Source of the DNA: Icerya purchasi
Taxonomy: Eukaryota; Arthropoda; Insecta; Hemiptera; Monophlebidae
Reading direction: 5' to 3'
Length of the DNA stretch: 64,000 nt
NCBI GenBank assembly: GCA_039619475.1
Contig: CM077115.1
Coordinates: 499,989,352 to 500,053,351 of the forward strand
Under the pieces are notes generated by a model. It saw only the letters and a program-made list of their open reading frames with translations. It did not search any database and had not been told where the DNA came from. The position numbers were made by a program, and so were the translations under genes. Of this stretch, positions 46,056 through 56,885 are shown piece by piece. How positions within the stretch are numbered: the first letter of the stretch is position 1; each line of letters opens with the position of its first letter.

Positions 46056-49000
46056 TTAAATTTTACTGTAGAGATTAGTATGTTTTAGGAATTGGAAAAG
46101 AGAATTTATTTTAGATAGGTCATCAGAAAGTATTTCGGAGAGAGAGGGAGGGTGGTTGAGGAGTTGGGATCTTTCATTATGGAGGAGTGGACATGACGTA
46201 AGGATGTGTGAGATTGTTGTAGGTGAGTTGCAAAAGGAGCACTGGGGAACAGGTTGTTTTGTAAGGAGATGAGAATGGGACAGTGAGGAATGGCCTATGC
46301 GGAGACGAGTTAGTACGACTTCTTCCTTGCGGTTGGAGCGAATGAAGGTGGTCCATGGTTCCGTTGTAGCGCGAATGCTCCTCAGTTTGTTGGTAAGTGG
46401 AAGATTTTCCCAGTAGCAGTTCCATTGATGACGAATTGCACTTTTTACGTATTTTTTAAGATCGAATAACGGCGGTGATATACGAGAGGCGGGAAGCAAA
46501 ATCGAGCCCTCTTTCGCGGCAGTATCAGCTAGGCGGTTTCCAGGTATTCCAACATGAGATGGAATCCATGCGAACGCGATTTGATTTTTAGATGCTGCGA
46601 GGCCGTGAACAATTTCTTTTGCAAAAGGGTGTTGATGTTTAGAATGACATTTCAAGATGGAATGAAGCGCATCGCGAGAGTCTGAACAAATGAGGTAAGA
46701 AGAAAGAGAATCGGAGGAAACTATCTCATCTATCACGAGTTTGATGGCGTAAAGCTCGGCTGATAAAACTGAGAAAGAGTTTGGTAATGAGAATCTTAGC
46801 AAGATTCTATCTGAGGTGGCTGTTCCACATCCTGTACCTTGAGAATTTTTGGCTCCATCAGTGAAGATAATATGATGGTTTGGAAATTGTTGAATCAATT
46901 CGTTGAACTTGGATAGGATTATGTTTGAAGGAGTGGTTTTCTTAGGAAATTGTGAAAGACTGAGGTTTACGGAGATTTGGAAGGAAGACCAAGGAGGCAT
47001 AGCACTTGAAGAAGATATGCATGGCGTTGGGAGGTGCAAACTCAATGGCGTAAGGAGGTCATTAGTTTGTCTAGATAGAGTGAAAATTGAGCGTGATTGT
47101 GTAGGATGTTGTTGTAATAAGTTAAATGAAGGAAGATATGGGTTTGTTTGGGTGTGAAGGCGCGTGTTGAGTAGAGTGATGTTACGGTGATAGTGAAGAG
47201 GGATTTCTCCAGCTTCGCACAGGATGCTGTCTACAGGTGACGTTGGAAAGGCTCCAATTGATAATCTGATTGCGGAGTGATGGATAGTATTGAGGGAGTC
47301 GAGAAGTGATCTATTCGCAGAGCTGTAAACTGAAGAGCCATAGTTGAGTCTAGATTTAATCAACGAATTGTATATTTTTAAGAGAGAGGAGCGGTCTGAG
47401 CCGTAGGTTGTATTTGAAAGTTTTTTGATAATATTCATTTTCTTCATACAATTATTCTTCAAATTGTTTATATGAAGCTTCCATGATAGTCTTTCATCGA
47501 ATATCATTCCAAGATATTTCACGGAATCTGAAGTTGTTACTGGCGAGTTATCTATGTAGATTTTGGTTTTATGTGAGCAGCGTCTGTTTCGGCAGAAATG
47601 GATGGCTGTTGTCTTGGTTGGAGAGAACATGAAACCATTGTTTGTCGCCCATGTGTGAAGATTGTTGACAGCATGTTGGAGAATTTCATTTCCTAGCAGA
47701 ATATCTGAGCAGGTGATGAACATTACGAAGTCATCAGCGAAAAGAGAAAATCGAACTGGAGCATGGATCTGATCGGCTATGCCATTTATGCCTATATTGA
47801 ACAGTGTCGGACTGAGGCCGGATCCTTGTGGAACACCATTTTGGAGAAAATGAAGTTGAGAGTGGATGTGGCCTAGACGAACATAGAATTGCCTATGGGA
47901 GAGGAAATTTTGGATGAATTTTGCCAAGTGACCGCGAATTTTCCACTTATGCAGCGTTGAAATTATGATACATCTCCAAATGACGTCGAAAGCTTTGGTG
48001 AGATCAAAAAACACAGCTAGAACGTGATGTTTCTGAAGGAATGCAGCTTGAATGGATTCTTTAAGAAATAGCAGCTGGTCTGTTGTCGAGCGACCAGTTC
48101 TGAAGCCACACTGGTGGTTAGTGAGTAGATTATCCTTTTCCAATAGCCACATCAAACGATTGTTAACAATTTTTTCAAACACTTTGCAAAGGACAGAAGT
48201 GAGTGAAATAGGACGATAGTTTGTAATTAGAAGAGGGTTCTTACTCTGTTTAAGTATGGGAATAACTTCTGCTATTCTCCAGCTGTCGGGGAAAGTATTT
48301 GAGAGCCAGATTTCATTGAATATTGATAAAAGCAGATAGAGAGTTGGCTCGGTGGCATTCTGTAGCATAAAGATATGGACACCATCAGGTCCCACAGCTG
48401 CTGGTTTTGTTTCTTTAATCGCAAGTTGCAGTTCTTCAAAAGTGATCAATGTGTTATAAGGCTCATCATTTTGGGAGTTAAAGTCTAGTGGAAGGGATTC
48501 TATGCTCAGTTTGTTTGCAGCTACAGAGGGAGGATAGTTGGAATTGTTTGATTGATCAGCTAGAAATTGTGCAAAGGAGTTCGCTATTTCAAGCAAATCA
48601 GTACTTATTTTGTTGTTTATTGATATACTAGTAGGAAAAGTTGAGAAAATTTTTCGATCAAGTGATTGAATTTTCTTCCAGACTTTGGATGATGATGTTT
48701 TCAAATTAATAGCCTGGACAAATTGTTGCCAGGATTTTCGTTTTGCTTGTTTTAAGACGAATCGGGCGCGAGCTCTGAGTCGTTGGAAGTCAATATGATT
48801 CTCCATGGAAGGAGACGATTTCAGTGTTTTCAGAGCCTTTCGTCGGTTTCTTATTGCAGCAGAGCACTCAGGCGTCCACCAAGGGACTGCGTTTTTGCGC
48901 TTATTTTGTTTCATTTCTGGTGAGCAGGAGTTTGAGTTAGACACATTAAGATCAGTAAAGGATTGAACATTCGATGAAGTGTCCACAGAAGAAGGAAATG

Positions 49001-49757
49001 TCTGAAGTGACGTTTGAAGTGCCGATGCATATGAATCCCAGTCAGTTTTGCAGTAGTTCCAGCGTCGTTTTAGAGGGGTGAAAGCAGGATTTGAATGAGT
49101 GTATTGTACTATTATGGGGAAGTGATCGCTGCCTGCAAGATCTTCATGGTTGTGTACATTCAGGTTTCCTAACAGTGAGGGTGACGTGAGAAGAAGATCA
49201 AGTGTTGACCAGGATTTGTAAGAGAAGCTGTAGTAAGTAGGATCATTAGGATGAAGTAGACCTAGGTTTCTTGATGAGATTACGTCGTCCAGAATTCTTC
49301 CTCTGGGCTTCAATCTTGAGGCTCCCCATGAAGGGGAGTGAGCGTTGAAGTCTCCGCAAAGTATGAATGGTTGAGGTAGAGATGAGAGTAGGTTTTCAAT
49401 TTCAAGTTGCGTTATGTTTTCATCGGGGGGGAGATATAAAGTACAAAAGGTGATGGGAGAATTGAGAAATACTGTAGCGGCGACCGCTTGAAGGTCTGTC
49501 TGAAGATGAATCTGGGTGTAGTTCAATGTTGAGCTTATGGCTATACTAACTCCACCAGATGACCAATTTGTAGAAAGGTTGTTGTGCAGAATGTTGAATT
49601 GAGGAAGGTAAAATGTTTGATTGTTTTTTAAATGAGTCGCTTGAAGGCATAAAATAGATGGTTGATAGGTAGATGTGAGAAGTTTGAGATCTTCTAAGTG
49701 TTTAAATAGGCCATTGCAGTTCCAATTAATGAATATTTCATTATTTTCTCGATACAT
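46056..49757 (-). CDS. LINE ORF2: endonuclease-reverse transcriptase-RNase H
   Basis: The 1233-aa frame starts at the ATG 49755-49757 and is open throughout. Residues 1-220 are an exonuclease/endonuclease/phosphatase domain: N11 in NWNCNG, GDFNAH at 135-140 and SDHFPI at 210-215. The usual catalytic Glu of the LQET block is Ala here (LQAT, A40, codon 49638-49640). Reverse transcriptase spans about 440-760, with NYRPISLTSV, D585 in FFDLTKAFD, GVPQGSGLSP and FADDF (D675, D676; 47727-47741). RNase H spans about 960-1085 with D967, E1001, D1026 and D1078. A C-x2-C-x7-H-x4-C knuckle lies at 1173-1189. It would nick target DNA and copy the element RNA in the nucleus. Domain order fits the I clade. 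ORF1 lies upstream in a different frame. Confidence 0.93.
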   Translation of the reverse strand: MYRENNEIFINWNCNGLFKHLEDLKLLTSTYQPSILCLQATHLKNNQTFYLPQFNILHNNLSTNWSSGGVSIAISSTLNYTQIHLQTDLQAVAATVFLNSPITFCTLYLPPDENITQLEIENLLSSLPQPFILCGDFNAHSPSWGASRLKPRGRILDDVISSRNLGLLHPNDPTYYSFSYKSWSTLDLLLTSPSLLGNLNVHNHEDLAGSDHFPIIVQYTHSNPAFTPLKRRWNYCKTDWDSYASALQTSLQTFPSSVDTSSNVQSFTDLNVSNSNSCSPEMKQNKRKNAVPWWTPECSAAIRNRRKALKTLKSSPSMENHIDFQRLRARARFVLKQAKRKSWQQFVQAINLKTSSSKVWKKIQSLDRKIFSTFPTSISINNKISTDLLEIANSFAQFLADQSNNSNYPPSVAANKLSIESLPLDFNSQNDEPYNTLITFEELQLAIKETKPAAVGPDGVHIFMLQNATEPTLYLLLSIFNEIWLSNTFPDSWRIAEVIPILKQSKNPLLITNYRPISLTSVLCKVFEKIVNNRLMWLLEKDNLLTNHQCGFRTGRSTTDQLLFLKESIQAAFLQKHHVLAVFFDLTKAFDVIWRCIIISTLHKWKIRGHLAKFIQNFLSHRQFYVRLGHIHSQLHFLQNGVPQGSGLSPTLFNIGINGIADQIHAPVRFSLFADDFVMFITCSDILLGNEILQHAVNNLHTWATNNGFMFSPTKTTAIHFCRNRRCSHKTKIYIDNSPVTTSDSVKYLGMIFDERLSWKLHINNLKNNCMKKMNIIKKLSNTTYGSDRSSLLKIYNSLIKSRLNYGSSVYSSANRSLLDSLNTIHHSAIRLSIGAFPTSPVDSILCEAGEIPLHYHRNITLLNTRLHTQTNPYLPSFNLLQQHPTQSRSIFTLSRQTNDLLTPLSLHLPTPCISSSSAMPPWSSFQISVNLSLSQFPKKTTPSNIILSKFNELIQQFPNHHIIFTDGAKNSQGTGCGTATSDRILLRFSLPNSFSVLSAELYAIKLVIDEIVSSDSLSSYLICSDSRDALHSILKCHSKHQHPFAKEIVHGLAASKNQIAFAWIPSHVGIPGNRLADTAAKEGSILLPASRISPPLFDLKKYVKSAIRHQWNCYWENLPLTNKLRSIRATTEPWTTFIRSNRKEEVVLTRLRIGHSSLSHSHLLTKQPVPQCSFCNSPTTISHILTSCPLLHNERSQLLNHPPSLSEILSDDLSKINSLFQFLKHTNLYSKI

Positions 49758-49774
49758 AATATTAAAAGTTGATT

Positions 49775-49797
49775 AAAAAAAAAAAAAAAAAAAAAAA
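49775..49797 (-). repeat. 23-T run between ORF1 and ORF2
   Basis: On the sense strand 23 consecutive T residues occupy the spacer between the ORF1 stop (49823) and the ORF2 ATG (49757). The tract is within the element, not at its border. Confidence 0.9.
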
Positions 49798-49822
49798 GGA
49801 GGTAAGAAGGAGGTTGTTTGTA

Positions 49823-51238
49823 TTACAAATCCGAAAAATGGTCGGCATCATCTGAAAATTCTTCAGATGCATAGCTTTCATTCGATGGAAATTTTTTGTT
49901 TTCATCTGGTTCCATAAGGACTAAGTTTTGGAAATCTTCATGTGTAGTTGTGAATTGAATTAACTTAGCTTTCAATTTTGTTAAACGAGATTTTATTGAG
50001 CGATGTTCTAGAAGGCTGTAAGTATCCGAAAGCATTTTTATAACACCTTCAAAGTTTTCAGTGAATTCTTTTACTTGGGGAATGGGATCTTGATGTCCTT
50101 TAACCATGTCCATCAGAAGTGAGAAGTTTGTGGAGGATAATGGGAAGATTCCAGCCTTAAATCCATTGTCAATACTACTCTGGGCTGAGTTTAATAACTG
50201 TTTTGTTGATATCGGGGTGTCTGGTATTATTTCACTTTTCTTTTTCTTTTTTGGAGGTTTCGTAGATTTTTCTTGGGAGGCGTTCTCTTTTGAATTCGAT
50301 ATAGAAGGTTTATGGTTTGAATCAGATGACGGCGGTATAGGGTTTTTTAAAAGTGGGGTAATTGATGTGAGAATTGAAGAGTTGGTATCTTTGTCGCAAG
50401 TAACTAAAACAAGGTCATCAGTTGCATTTGATGAAAGAGCACCTCTTTTCAACGTGATTGTATTATCATTTGTTGACTTGGGAATTTCTTCTGTTTGGTT
50501 TGTTAAATAGTCTTCATTTACGAGTTCAGTTACTATTATACCATTTCCATGATTATATTTTTTTGAGATTTCGTCGATTTCTATGTTGGATGGACAGCTG
50601 GCTGAAGTGTGTCCGTCTTCTTTGCAACTGAAACAACGAACAGTGTCATCATTGAGAAAAATCCGATATTGGTCACCATCGTATTGCAACACAGCGGTAT
50701 TCGGCAATTTTTCAGCATTTTCAGGTTTCAAGTAAACCTGCCTTCTAAAGCTGAGGACATGTGCTAAATCATTACCCGATATTCCTAGGCGTAAGAAACT
50801 TATTCCGGAGGTTAGTTCAACATTGAATGAATGGATGAGCTCTTCGATAACTTCGTGAGGAATATGTGGGGGTGCGTTTGAGATGATTATTCTTTTATCT
50901 TGATTTACATAACGTCTAGCTGTTAGGTTACGGTTACCAATTTTTATCACTCCTGATTTATTAAGAAACTCGTCGATGATTATTTAATTTTTTAGATAAA
51001 TGCCTACTCGGTTGCGAGACATGCGTGAACAAAAGAGTATGTCGGAAGGGTTTATGTGTTCGGCGAGAGAGATTACATATTGATTAATGCGCAGATTTTC
51101 AACGAATGGGAAAATTATACACTGGTCTTTGGTAGGGAATTGAAGATTGGATGCGACTTTGGAGTAAGATTTTTTTATAGACATTGATGGGTCTCGTCTG
51201 TAGTCAGAACGAGTGCCATCATCCTGGCGAATAGGCAT
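49823..51238 (-). pseudogene. LINE ORF1 (nucleic-acid-binding protein) with one in-frame stop
   Basis: ORF1 starts at the ATG ending at 51238 (MPIRQDD). After 84 codons a single TAA (50984-50986) interrupts the frame, which continues for 386 more codons to the stop at 49823 without a frameshift. The second part has a conserved block around RRYVNQDKRIIISNAPPHIP, then one CCHC knuckle C-x2-C-x4-H-x4-C at 50594-50635, followed by a Ser/Lys-rich stretch with KPPKKKKKSEI and an acidic C-terminus (ASEEFSDDADHFSDL). ORF1 proteins of I-type elements bind the element RNA and form ribonucleoprotein particles. Both parts share one frame, so one substitution explains the break, and without readthrough only 84 residues are made. 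A GTG or ATG further in could start a shorter protein with the knuckle. Confidence 0.85.
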
Positions 51239-51278
51239 TTTACTGTACTGGCTGTGGCTAGCTGAGATCGGTGTTAAA

Positions 51279-51290
51279 GTATTCGAATTC
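51279..51290. repeat. Target site duplication, 5' side of the LINE
   Basis: GTATTCGAATTC, identical to 45962-45973; the following bases GAATTC continue the Tigger target. Confidence 0.85.
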
Positions 51291-51301
51291 GAATTCAATT
51301 T

Positions 51302-51326
51302 AAAAAAAAAAAAAAAAAAAAAAAAA
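51302..51326. repeat. 25-A run in the Tigger remnant
   Basis: It lies between the LINE's 5' target duplication and the right Tigger terminus, so it belongs to the target DNA rather than to the LINE. Confidence 0.85.
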
Positions 51327-51599
51327 TCTATTTTTTTGTCAACCTGAATTAGCGAGGTTTTATTGTATCTTTTTAAAATGAAAGTATCAAAAAACTAGGA
51401 CTTCTCTTAATGTATAAAAAATCAATGAAATACAAAAAAGACAAACGACGACATAATGAATTTTAAAATATGCAAGAAATAAAAGGGAGATTTGAAAAAG
51501 ATAAAATAGTGTTCGCAGACTTCATAAAATAACAAATGTTGTAAAATAACTTTAAAACTAGCGCGCAGTTTAACTCTCATTAATGTAATGAAAAATATT

Positions 51600-51965
51600 G
51601 AAATAGCCTTCAATGGACGGAAATCAGAAATACCAGAAATACTGTTTCTACGAGGAAAAACAAGACAAATCGTAAACGGCGGATCAAGCTGTAATCAAGC
51701 GACTTCAGGAAACCTATATACTAATAGAATCACTATACTTCGATATTGAAACGGAATATAAAACAATCAGGTTTTAAGAAAGATTTTAACGCAATAGAGA
51801 CCATAACACACCTCGTAGAAAAAGTAAAAAACATCAATTTTAAGTTTATCTCGCATTCATTAACTTCGCTAAAGCTTTAGATCAGATTTTAACCACACAT
51901 ATATAGTAATGAAAAAGTAAAATTAAAAAAGGATGTCGGTGTAAAAATTTCGATTAAAATACGCT
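51600..51965 (+). pseudogene. LINE reverse transcriptase fragment
   Basis: A plus-strand frame near 51760-51890 gives GFKKDFNAIETITHLVEKVKNIN followed by a degraded SLTSLKL-like segment, resembling the QAGFR-GFST-D-I-L-QLIEK...AFIDFSKAFD block of RTE-related reverse transcriptases. It is a short, frame-broken remnant with no borders visible. Confidence 0.6.
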
Positions 51966-53985
51966 GATTCAACTGATAATTTGAATATCTATTAACGTAA
52001 TACTTGTGTCCCGTAAAATCATCCGATTTTTTTGCATATACCATTTGATGCAATACTTTCGTTTTCCAATCTCATACGATTTACCTGATTATCCTTTAAT
52101 GCAATAGATGTACTTGCTAGCATCATTCGAATTAATTAATATAACAACAATCGTTTGTAGAGGAGTGCGCATTTTCTTCAATTTCAATTTTCTAAACCTC
52201 TGAATCTTTTTACGTTCTTTTTTTTCTGCAAATAGGAATAATACCAGTTCGCCGGACATTATTCGTTATTATTTCGATTTTACTACCGTAACCGCTTAAA
52301 TCTAACGTCGCTTATTGCCTACATCCTGAATTTCTCTCTGAATTATTCGGATTTCTTCTGGTCGGCCGCTGCTATGTTCACTAAATAGAAGTAGCGTCTA
52401 AAGAAAAAGATTTTTCGAAATTTTGGGCAATTTAACACTTGTCAGCAGAAATTATAATGCGGCGAGAGCGCGTGGAAGAAAAATTGCAAGCGTAGACGAG
52501 CTTTCTGAGTGGATCGTAGTCATCACACACATCGCTCAACTGAAAAATACGGTTTCGCATTTTTTCTTTTCACACCCGCCTAACTTCACTTCGGCTAATT
52601 CCGGTACGAGCTGACGAAATAACGAAAAAAGACGATGAAAATAATAATTTTCTAAGAACCAGCGTTACGAAGTAATGAAAAATGAGAATGACGGCTAACT
52701 CGTACGGGTTAGTGGAAAAGAAGGCTCCACGGCGGGGGCTGTTCTTTATTTATTCCTCCGTTGTTTTAAAATGAATTTCGGTAAAATGAATTTTGAAAAT
52801 CCGCAAAAATCGCTTTTTATTATACCGTCAATAACCGAAAAGGAAGAAAATCCGGCTGAACGATTACCTCTCGGCGACCTGGTCAAATACCTCAGTTATA
52901 GCTGCCGCTGGAATAATGTTTACTAGTTTCAAGTGCGATACCGCTAGTTTCTGACATGTTTGAAAAATAGCCGGAAAATAAATAACACGGAAACGAGCAG
53001 TCAGGGAAAAATCAGACGAAAGTTGGGCCACAGTGTAATCCTTTTGTAAATTCGTTCGCGCGCCCAACCATTAACTTCCATTAGGCTGCCTAATATTTCC
53101 GTATAAAATTACACCTGTGTGGCCTCGAAATTCCTTCCAGCACTAATCGGTCACGTCAGTAAAGACGCTGTTCTGCTCGGAACGAACGCATTGGAAACAC
53201 TGCTCAAGCCGACACACATAAAGCTTGGCTTCTATGTTTTCATTTAGCAATTCGCCGACGATTGCGTTTAATTAGAATTGATCGTACGAGATTGCGATTA
53301 TTACGAGGAAAAGAATTATACGATTATATCTGACTGTGATCTGGTACGACTTTAATTGTACCATTCGTCAACTGTAGCTGACGAAGGTAGCCTCGAGGCA
53401 ATATTGTTTAATCGTAACAATATGAAGGTGCTTTTATCTGACGTACTTGATATGTATGGAACTATAAAAGCACACTTGCATATTAGTAATTGTATTTAAT
53501 ATTTTATATTGAAATATTACGTAAAACATATTAAAAATAGTATATTTCCGCGCGCTGAAATGATTCCGCCGATTTTTCTTAAGGGATGGTGCAAAGCTTC
53601 CCGCCATAGCGTATTTTTTTCTTTAAAGGTAAAAAGGGAAATTATGTAATATTTCTAAAATTAAAGTTAACGAAAAATTTCCCCCGGTAATTATACTACC
53701 ACCAATCAGGTAAATCGAAATTTACGCGATTTATCTTTAAATGGGCTTTCTTACGTTGCGCATTATTAATAAAAATAATGAAAAATTATAAACACGAATA
53801 GAATAAATTAAATAAAATATCTCAGCAGCATAAAGCCCTCTTCTTCAGTGCCGGAAGAAATGAAAGAAAAATATTCTTTTTTTTTTCTTAAAAAAAGGAA
53901 TAATGGTTCCGAAATTTACTGTTAAGAATTTATTAAGAATACACTAAAAAGAATTTTTATAAAAAGTTACACTCAATAAGAAGAT
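51966..53985. other. Stretch without recognisable gene
   Basis: Parts (52300-53400) are less AT-rich, but no frame carries a known motif. CCCTCTTCTTCAGTGCCGG near 53837 is a weak version of the recurring foldback motif. Confidence 0.45.
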
Positions 53986-54169
53986 AATCTTACCCCAACT
54001 TATACGGTAAAATATACATACCTTAAGGGGGAACATCATGGCTTAAAATTCATATCTTAATTGGAGTCGTCTCGGTACACCTAATTCAAGTTACAACAAT
54101 AATCAGGAACCTTATTAAACGAGTACAAGAACACAACGCTTGTTTCTAGTTTCACTGTTTTTAACGTAA

Positions 54170-55144
54170 GTGTACTTTTGAGTAGGAATACGGATAAATT
54201 AAAATGATGCCAGTTTTGGTACTCTGTAAAAGAGCTGGATTTTTTATTGTATGATCAGATGGGAAAAATATAATAATAACACTCAAATTACACAAAAATG
54301 CTAAAAATACGGCCATGCGTGCTTCAATTGCTTTAAGGCCCCAAAATGTGTCTTAGATGCGCAGGTAAACACTCGCACAAATACCGTAAAAAAATACACG
54401 TATTAAGTGTATAAACTGTCTCGGTAATCACACAGCAAATTCTAAAGAACGTGTCATATATTTCAAACTATATTAAAATATAAGAAAATTGGAGGTAAAA
54501 ATAATGCAAATACTAATGAGGGAAGTAACATGAATAAAAATGTACTCGCAAATACTAAAAGTAACATAAATATAGTGACAAGACAAATGAAAACAGATTA
54601 AGAGCTACGCCGGCATTGTTAAAAATCAAAAAAGCAAATGCGAAAGCCATCCTGTAAACCTATCCTATATATTCTCAATATGCAAAGAAATAGGTTTAAG
54701 CAAAATTATAAACTGCGCAAAACTCCATAAAATAAGGAACACTAACAATTCCGACTTATTCTCTATAACCACTATAGTACTCGAAACTATAATTGAAAAC
54801 TATGCTTAAATATGAGTAGTACTATAAATGAATGTGCATCGAATGCAAATTCGCTAAAACACAAGCAGTTAGAATTGTTCTTAAACAGAAACAATATATA
54901 TATATATAGCAGGTGTTACTGAAACAAAAATCAATCAGAGGGTAAACATAGAAATTATAAAATCTTTCGATTGAATCTCTAAAATAATAAAGGTGGAGTA
55001 GCTTTACTGGTACGAAAAGACTTATTTTGTTTAAAAATTCCGACGCCAAAGACAAAGCAAATTCAATCGCTAGGAGGAAAGAGCTGTTTTACATTTATAT
55101 AGTATATACAAGACCAAAAAGCTTTAAAAGTGATGTTAAACAAC
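54170..55144 (+). pseudogene. Jockey-type LINE: ORF1 end and start of endonuclease
   Basis: In broken plus-strand frames, KMCLRCAGKHSHKYRKK near 54343-54400 and CINCLGNHTANSK near 54415 are the CCHC knuckles at the end of a Jockey-type gag. ORF2 then begins with NANSLKHKQLELFLNRNNI near 54850 and VTETKIN near 54925 (catalytic Glu), followed by a GGVALLVRKDL-like block near 54993. The reading stops at 55144, where a hAT miniature interrupts, and resumes at 55447. Confidence 0.7.
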
Positions 55145-55358
55145 CGGAACCGTATCTGAGGGGGGTTTTGCAGGTTCGACCCCCCCCCCCCCCCCCGAAA
55201 CGTCTACGATATCATAACTGTTTGAATTAAATGGATCGAAATTCAGAATAAATTTATTTCTTTTCAATTTTTAACAAAAGAAAAGAAAATTGAAATTTTT
55301 ATGAATTCTATGGAAACGACTATTTTTTATTTGTTTTTATTGTAGTGTTCAAATATTG

Positions 55359-55390
<32 letters not shown>

Positions 55391-55446
55391 ATTATAAAAA
55401 TATTTTCGTAACTCTCCCCCGAAATTTTGGCCTAGATACGGCCCTG
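55145..55446 (-). mobile_element. hAT miniature element, copy 2, inside a LINE
   Basis: It is the second copy of the 26979-27288 element in opposite orientation: ends CGGAACCGTATCTGAG on the left and, on the other strand, CAGGGCCGTATCTAGGC on the right. The target duplication is TAAACAAC (55137-55144) and TAAACAGC (55447-55454), 7 of 8 identical. A C-run (55177-55197) replaces the G-rich block of copy 1, and the (TA)n run at 55362-55390 is shorter. It interrupts the endonuclease frame of the host LINE, so it is younger than that LINE. Confidence 0.88.
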
Positions 55447-55454
55447 TAAACAGC

Positions 55455-56885
55455 TATTAAATACAAATACACAGATTCTAATTATGGAAGATCTAAACGC
55501 GAAACATACTGCCTGAAACAACTTAAATTTCAATATGGCGAGAAAAATACTACTAAGCTTAGCAACAATAAATAACTTACAAATCAGTTTTCCTTTTGCG
55601 CCAACATTCTTTCCTATAAATACGGCAAATAAACCAAGTTCCCTTGATATAGTTATTGCAAAAAATTTTAATAATGTTACAATCCCAAAATCGATAGAAA
55701 ACTTGTTCTCTGATCACAATCCAATCACTTTCACAATAAATGATCAAGTGCACTTTAATCAACCCGTGCCAGGATTTAACTATAATAAAGCAAAATGAAA
55801 AGACCTCCAAAAAGCAGATACAAACTCAAATAAAAATACCTATAACACTAAACGCTACAAATGAAATGGATAAATGTATTAAATATTTCAATTACATACT
55901 ATTGTCCGCGGCAAAAAATCACATACCGTTAAAATCCCCGAATAAAGTAACAAGAGAAATATCGAGCGATACAACAACTTTAATTAAAATTAAAAACTTT
56001 ATTACAAAGAAAAGTCAAAAAAGAAATTATATAAAGAAATATACACAATCATTTATGTAAACTAGTTAGGAATAAATTAAAAACAGAGAAAAATAACCAG
56101 TGGGATAAATTTTTAAAAAGGCTAACACCAATCTTTGTGGAAGCTGAATAAATACTTTTTTCGTAGAAATCATGCGCAACTGCCGCCCATCTAAATACCA
56201 AATACAATGAATATGCGTATGATCCTAAAAGTAAGGCAAAAATCTTAGTAGAACACCTTAGCAAAATACAAAAACAAAATATCAACGATTATCTTAATCA
56301 TTAAACGACATACCTAAAATCAAAGGGTCTGAAATATGCAGATAATATTACAATAGTAGCATCATCTTATAGAACAGACACAATAACAAATAGACTGGAA
56401 AGAGTATCAAATACGACAATAAAATATATTAAAAAGTGGCGGTAGGTTAAAATAAACAGCAATAAAACGGAAGCAATTTTATTTACTAGGAAGAATGAAA
56501 TCCAATACCTATGGGTCTGACACTCGATAAAAGATTAACTTTCGCGAAACTAATCAAAAATAAAGTTATAAGAACTCAGAAAAAGATTTGTTCCCTATAG
56601 AGCCATACTTTAATAGAAAATCGCATTTAACACCTGATTATTATCTACAAACAAATCATCCTGTCCAAAATATCGTCGTCTACCAGTTAAATTATTTTGT
56701 TCAAGTACTCGAAAGAATTCAAAATCATTGTCTACGAATATAGTATACTATAAATAAACCGCGATACACTAACATCAACACTATATATGCGTGAATATGT
56801 AAAAATAACGTACAATTAGGAAATAGTAATTACAGAAAACACGCGGACATTTTCTGAAATGTGCAGTACATCTGATTTAATATTA
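55455..56885 (+). pseudogene. Jockey-type LINE: rest of endonuclease and RT
   Basis: After the miniature, IMEDLNAKHT near 55480 is the GDFNAKH block (Gly-Asp replaced by Glu-Asp, Phe by Leu). PSSLDIVIAKNF near 55630 and SDHNPITFTIND near 55710 complete the endonuclease. Much of the reverse transcriptase before its catalytic motif is missing; LKYADNITIVASS near 56327 carries the catalytic block as YADN, followed by INSNKTEAILFTRKN near 56455 and VLERIQNHCLR near 56708. Stops and frameshifts throughout. It is the downstream part of the element starting at 54170. Confidence 0.75.

Larger units (their letters stand above)
45974..51278 (-). mobile_element. Nearly intact I-type non-LTR retrotransposon, 5.3 kb
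   Basis: The element lies between two copies of the 12-bp duplication GTATTCGAATTC (45962-45973, 51279-51290). In sense orientation it has a short leader of about 40 bp, ORF1, a 65-bp spacer with a 23-T run, ORF2, a 3' UTR of about 50 bp with a GTGCC/GGCAC hairpin, and a (GAA)n tail. The length and two-ORF layout with RNase H match I-clade LINEs. ORF2 is uninterrupted; ORF1 has one stop. The exact duplication and open ORF2 indicate a recent insertion into a pre-existing Tigger remnant. Transposition would go by target-primed reverse transcription. Confidence 0.9.
45297..51365 (-). mobile_element. Tigger/pogo-type DNA transposon remnant, split by a LINE
   Basis: The left end reads CAGTAAAACCCTGCTAATTC and the right end, on the other strand, CAATAAAACCTCGCTAATTC, with TA at 45295-45296 and 51366-51367. 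This is the terminal repeat style of pogo/Tigger elements. Between the left end and the LINE about 665 bp remain, between the LINE and the right end about 75 bp. Minus-strand 45960-45650 still gives DEFEYPVQTEEEIATVV, then KETVKLTDA and QKKSKNN, resembling the acidic, low-complexity C-terminus of Tigger transposases. The DNA-binding and DDE domains are missing, so it was already an internally deleted derivative or lost them on LINE insertion. Confidence 0.75.

Noticed and set aside
50106..50510. 134-aa plus-strand open frame
   Set aside because: It is antisense to LINE ORF1 and has no motif of its own; the same holds for 46903-47157 opposite ORF2 and for 46177-46425 in another frame of ORF2.
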